The notes beneath the pieces were generated by a model. That model saw nothing but the letters and a program-made list of their open reading frames with translations, did not search any database and was not told the origin of the DNA. A stretch of 8,453 nt of DNA from an uncultured Flavobacteriales bacterium (lineage in GTDB: Bacteria > Bacteroidota > Bacteroidia > Flavobacteriales_D > Sanyastnellaceae). The DNA lies in contig CALACF010000421.1 of NCBI GenBank assembly GCA_937890245.1, positions 1 to 8,453 on the forward strand. Direction: 5' to 3'. The translations under genes and the position numbers were made by a program. Shown here one piece after another: positions 5,653 through 8,453 of the stretch; position 1 is the first letter of the stretch, and each line of letters begins with the position of its first letter.

Positions 5653-7937
5653 TTTGCGTTCAGGCGGCGCGCCATGATGCGCGTGCTGATCAAGGCGCCC
5701 CCAACGACGGTCATCGAACTGATCGGCATCAAGATGGCCGCCACCACCGGCGTCAACAGCCCCTGAACAGCGAAAGTCAGCCCGACGATATTGTACAGAA
5801 ACGAAACGATAAGTAAGGCCCAGACGATGCGGCGCGAACCGCGGGCAAAGCGCAACATTTCGCCCCATTGCGACAATGCCGGCGCGCTGAGAATCAAGTC
5901 AGAAGCAGGCGAGAAGGCGTACAAATCATCAACAACAGCGACGCCCAAATCTGAAGATCGCAAGGCTGCGGCATCGTTCAATCCGTCCCCAATCATCGCG
6001 ACCACTGGGCGGTCCTTTCCCGCTTGAAGCTTTTCAATATAAGCCACCTTGCCTTCTGGACGCTGGTTGAAGTGCAGATTGTCTGACTGGAACCATTGCG
6101 TGAAGACGCTGCGGTCGGCGTCTGAATCTCCGCTCACCAAATGCAAATCGTAGTTTCTCGACAACTCAGTGAGCTCATCGCCTACCCCCTCGCGCAGGGG
6201 CTTTACCAAGGAAAATCGCCCGACCGGCAAGCCATCAATGGAGGCGTAAACGTAGCTGACACGTTCGTTTGGCTGGCCCTTTCGAACGTCAAATGCAGCA
6301 GTTGGATCTGATTCCGTCCAAGATGCTGAGCCCAATTTTATCAGGTGCTCCATCACCGTTCCGCGCGTTCCATGGCCCGCCGACTCTTCGAAATTCACAA
6401 CGCGATGCTGGGCATCCGGGGCGGTTCGGGCGATCGCCCGACTCATAGGATGGGCGCTTTGGGCGGCAAGCGAAGCGATAAGGTCCATGTGCTGCGAATC
6501 ACCGGCCGCAACGGACAGTGCCTCGAAGCGCACATCAAATTTTCGAGAAGGCGTCAATGTGCCCGTCTTGTCGAAAACCAAGACGGACGCTTGCGCCATG
6601 CGCTCCACGACCAGCGCGTCCTTCAAAAATGCACCCGACCGGCCCAGAGCGCGCAAAGCACTGCCGTACGTAAAAGGCAAGCTCAGCGCCAAAGCACATG
6701 GACAGGCCACAATCAAGGTGGCCGTGAAAGCTTGCCAGGCAACCGAAGCGTCACGCAAGATCCAGTATCCAAAGGTGGCCAATGCAATCGTCAGAACCGC
6801 CGCAGTGAAATGACGTGCCACACGCTTGACGGGGTCCTGGATGGTGCGGCCTTCGTCGGGTGAGAAGGTCTCCGAATTCCACATTTTTGTCAGTCGGCTC
6901 TGCTCGACAGGGCGCACGACTTCAAGCTCGACAGCACCGCCGACCTGGCGGCCACCTGCCTCCACATCACCGCCCACTTTCATCGGAATGGGATCGCTCT
7001 CGCCCGTGGTGAACGAGCGATCAAACAGGCCATCGCCCACCAAAAGGCGCGCGTCGCATGGCACAATTTCTCCGTAGTGAATGCGGATCCGATCGCCAGC
7101 TTGAAGGTCCGAAATTGGCGTTGGCACTGCTCGACCCGGGGTGCTTCCAATTGCTTCAATACGCATAACCTGGATTGGGAAAAACGACAACACATCCCGT
7201 TCATACACCATATCGTCGTGTGTTCGGGATTGGTACCACTTGCCGATCAGCAGGAAGAACAATAGGCCAGCTAGCGAATCAAAGTAGCCCATGCCGCCAA
7301 TCGAAATCACCTCCCAGCTACTCCGAATCCAAAGCGTTGCAATGCCAAGTGCGACAGGCACATCTATATTGAGTGTCCGAGAGCGCAACGCCGACCATGC
7401 GGATTGGAAATATCCAGCGCCGCTATAGAACACGACGGGCAATGCAAGGATGGCACTGAACCATCCAAATTTTGACTGAAAACCTGAAAGACCGAACTCT
7501 TCGCCGCCGAGGTATTCCGCAAAGGCCATCATCATCGTGTTGCCGAAGACAAAACCCGCGACGGCAAGGCGCGCGAGAATTTTACGGCGTCCAATGGACG
7601 CCGTCTTTTTCGTGGCTTCTTGAAAATCAGGCGGAAAGCCCATCAAATCCATCTGCTTCGCCAAGGCACTCAACTTCAGAACCTCCGGGTCATACCAAAC
7701 CTGAAGTTGGCGCATGGGGAAATTGACCTCAGCACGCTGCACACCTTTAAGGCGCGCCGACAATTGCTCAAGTGCCGAAACGCACGAGGGACAAGACATT
7801 TGAGGGACAAACACCTTAATCAGGCGCACCCCGCCTGAGAGCTCCCGAACGTGACTGAACACAAAAGCGTCGCGGTCGAGGTAGGCCCAGCGCAACGCGT
7901 TGTTTTCCACCGGGTCAAGATTTGGATTGGCATGCAT
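5649..7937 (-). CDS. ccoI: CcoI/FixI: copper-transporting P1B-type ATPase for cbb3 oxidase assembly
   Basis: 762 residues. An N-terminal heavy-metal-associated domain (about 38-105) has metal site C49-P-S-C52. Eight membrane helices are expected. P-type signatures in order: TGES (311-314, actuator), the CPC copper site in helix 6 (C412-P-C414), DKTGT with the phosphorylated D456, HP (496-497) in the nucleotide-binding part, GDGLND (650-655), YN in helix 7 (715-716) and MPISS in helix 8 (737-741), which together fit Cu(I) transporters of the P1B-1 type. CcoI exports copper for the CuB centre of CcoN. The Cys-rich 'FCCxGC' region often found at the start of Bacteroidota and proteobacterial CcoI/FixI is absent; the protein begins only about 40 residues before the HMA domain. 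The ATG overlaps the upstream TGA by one base and has a GGAGG ribosome site. Confidence 0.96.
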   Translation of the reverse strand: MHANPNLDPVENNALRWAYLDRDAFVFSHVRELSGGVRLIKVFVPQMSCPSCVSALEQLSARLKGVQRAEVNFPMRQLQVWYDPEVLKLSALAKQMDLMGFPPDFQEATKKTASIGRRKILARLAVAGFVFGNTMMMAFAEYLGGEEFGLSGFQSKFGWFSAILALPVVFYSGAGYFQSAWSALRSRTLNIDVPVALGIATLWIRSSWEVISIGGMGYFDSLAGLLFFLLIGKWYQSRTHDDMVYERDVLSFFPIQVMRIEAIGSTPGRAVPTPISDLQAGDRIRIHYGEIVPCDARLLVGDGLFDRSFTTGESDPIPMKVGGDVEAGGRQVGGAVELEVVRPVEQSRLTKMWNSETFSPDEGRTIQDPVKRVARHFTAAVLTIALATFGYWILRDASVAWQAFTATLIVACPCALALSLPFTYGSALRALGRSGAFLKDALVVERMAQASVLVFDKTGTLTPSRKFDVRFEALSVAAGDSQHMDLIASLAAQSAHPMSRAIARTAPDAQHRVVNFEESAGHGTRGTVMEHLIKLGSASWTESDPTAAFDVRKGQPNERVSYVYASIDGLPVGRFSLVKPLREGVGDELTELSRNYDLHLVSGDSDADRSVFTQWFQSDNLHFNQRPEGKVAYIEKLQAGKDRPVVAMIGDGLNDAAALRSSDLGVAVVDDLYAFSPASDLILSAPALSQWGEMLRFARGSRRIVWALLIVSFLYNIVGLTFAVQGLLTPVVAAILMPISSMTVVGGALISTRIMARRLNAN

Positions 7938-8326
7938 CAGCCTCCAAAGATGCTTTGGGGAAACGAGACGGCAGGTAACCCAAGTTTCTCAAAGTCGGCG
8001 GCGTTAAGCTGCTCTGTAGCGTCAATGATCAAGTCGTACGAACCTTTCCTAGCCGCTTCAAGCCAGCCTGATTTAGCGTTTACTGTATCAATTACCACCA
8101 CATCGGACGCGGCCATCGAAATCCCGTGCGCCCTCGCTTCTTTGAGCGCTTGGCTTTTCACGACCGCATCGAGCTTCATCAACATGCCCGTTCGACAAGC
8201 TGGTGCTTGTTCAAACAACACGATCAAACCACAGCTCAGCTCACAGGTTCCCGCCCAATCACGGATCCACTGAAAAATTCGCATGGTTCTTTCCGACCGG
8301 TCCGATAAGATGACAACGCGTTTCAT
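7937..8326 (-). CDS. small UspA-like alpha/beta protein, function unknown
   Basis: 129 residues, no signal peptide or membrane helix, so probably cytoplasmic. The pattern fits a universal-stress-protein/nucleotide-binding alpha-beta fold: first strand KRVVILSD (2-9), helix, strand LSCGLIVLFE, helix with ALKEARAHG, strand ASDVVVID, a helix WLEAARKG, strand YDLIIDA (97-103) and a last strand LPAVSFP. The glycine-rich ATP motif G-x2-G-x9-G(S/T) that would follow the YDLII strand is missing, so ATP binding is doubtful. I recognise no specific family. It sits 35 bp after a Crp/Fnr-type gene and overlaps ccoI by one base (TGATG), so it is probably co-transcribed with the copper pump. The ATG at 8326 has no clear ribosome site; an ATG at 8284-8282 is preceded by GGAAAG but would remove the first strand, so I keep the longer form. 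Confidence 0.75.
   Translation of the reverse strand: MKRVVILSDRSERTMRIFQWIRDWAGTCELSCGLIVLFEQAPACRTGMLMKLDAVVKSQALKEARAHGISMAASDVVVIDTVNAKSGWLEAARKGSYDLIIDATEQLNAADFEKLGLPAVSFPQSIFGG
7941..7946 (-). promoter_or_regulatory. ribosome binding site of ccoI
   Basis: TGGAGG on the minus strand ends 3 nt before the ccoI ATG (7937-7935) and lies inside the last codons of the upstream UspA-like gene. It is the strongest Shine-Dalgarno match in the window and fixes the CcoI start, which matters because that start leaves out the usual Cys-rich N-terminal region. Confidence 0.55.
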
Positions 8327-8361
8327 GCACAGGAGTATTTTATGGCTATTTGCATAATCTC
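8327..8361 (-). other. short spacer between the Crp/Fnr-type gene and the UspA-like gene
   Basis: 35 bp, AT-richer than the genes around it. It holds a loose inverted repeat TTATG-N8-CATAA (8340-8357). No convincing -33/-7 Bacteroidota promoter pair, Shine-Dalgarno sequence or terminator hairpin is visible, so read-through from the regulator gene is as likely as a local promoter. Confidence 0.3.
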
Positions 8362-8453
8362 TTACCGCAGCTCATCTTCAAGGCGGTCCGGGTGTAACAG
8401 CACCACCTCGCGGCCATGGGTTTTTATCGTCCCTTCATCACGAAATTTCGCCA
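8362..8453 (-). CDS. Crp/Fnr-family transcriptional regulator, C-terminal end (partial)
   Basis: Only the last 29 codons and a TAA (8364-8362) are present; the reading frame enters at base 8451. The translation AKFRDEGTIKTHGREVVLLH followed by PDRLEDELR matches the end of the winged helix-turn-helix of Crp/Fnr regulators. In that family the recognition helix is followed by 'L..F..EG.I...GR.I.ILD...L'. The sensing domain and DNA-contact residues are outside the window, so oxygen (4Fe-4S Fnr) or other sensing cannot be decided. Such a gene next to ccoI/ccoNO is common in Bacteroidota and suggests that it controls this oxidase. It ends 35 bp before the UspA-like gene, in the same direction, and may share a transcript with it. 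Confidence 0.72.
   Translation of the reverse strand, partial: AKFRDEGTIKTHGREVVLLHPDRLEDELR

Noticed and set aside
8340..8357. Inverted repeat TTATG-N8-CATAA upstream of the UspA-like gene
   Set aside because: Five-base arms with a long spacer do not fit FNR (N4) or CRP (TGTGA-N6-TCACA) sites; likely chance in AT-rich spacer DNA.
1..8453. CRISPR array, insertion sequence, tRNA or rRNA
   Set aside because: No regularly spaced repeats, terminal inverted repeats, transposase or RNA gene patterns were seen; almost all bases are in the cco operon genes.

Overview
The window carries an almost complete cbb3-type cytochrome c oxidase (cytochrome oxidase, high O2 affinity) locus, all on the minus strand and so read from right to left. 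The layout suggests a Bacteroidota (Bacteroidetes) bacterium, possibly a Flavobacteriales-like lineage with balanced or slightly GC-rich DNA. The reasons are the single-polypeptide CcoN-CcoO fusion, the order ccoI-ccoS-ccoNO-ccoQ/P-ccoG-ccoH, a CcoP with only one haem c site, and an adjacent Crp/Fnr-type regulator. The taxonomic call is inference from family knowledge; no database was searched.

Right to left: the last 29 codons of a Crp/Fnr-family regulator (8453 to 8362, too short to stand out as an ORF); a small UspA-like protein of uncertain role (8326-7937); the copper-transporting P1B-ATPase CcoI (7937-5649); a gap of 89 bp with a perfect 14-bp palindrome that resembles an FNR/Crp operator; the assembly peptide CcoS (best start at 5559); the fused catalytic/monohaem subunit CcoNO (5395-3233); a CcoP with a CcoQ-like segment fused in frame at its N-terminus (3236-1971); the iron-sulfur membrane protein CcoG (1971-598); and CcoH (597-82). 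At the left edge the last 23 codons of an ABC-transporter ATPase on the plus strand converge on ccoH, 8 bp apart.

The genes form one functional unit. CcoNO and CcoQP are the oxidase: haem b, haem b3-CuB, and one haem c in each of the CcoO and CcoP parts. CcoI moves copper toward the CuB site, CcoG is a probable copper reductase in the same pathway, and CcoS and CcoH are needed for cofactor insertion and complex stability. Almost every junction is a stop/start overlap or abutment, so translation is probably coupled. The only gap in the cco series, between ccoI and ccoS, is where the operator-like palindrome lies. The Fnr-type gene just upstream is the natural candidate to read it.

I see no mobile element, CRISPR array, tRNA, rRNA or clear intrinsic terminator. 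The system itself is known. The less ordinary points are the CcoQ-CcoP fusion, the UspA-like gene placed between regulator and copper pump, the apparent lack of the Cys-rich N-terminal region in CcoI, and the palindrome at the ccoI stop codon.
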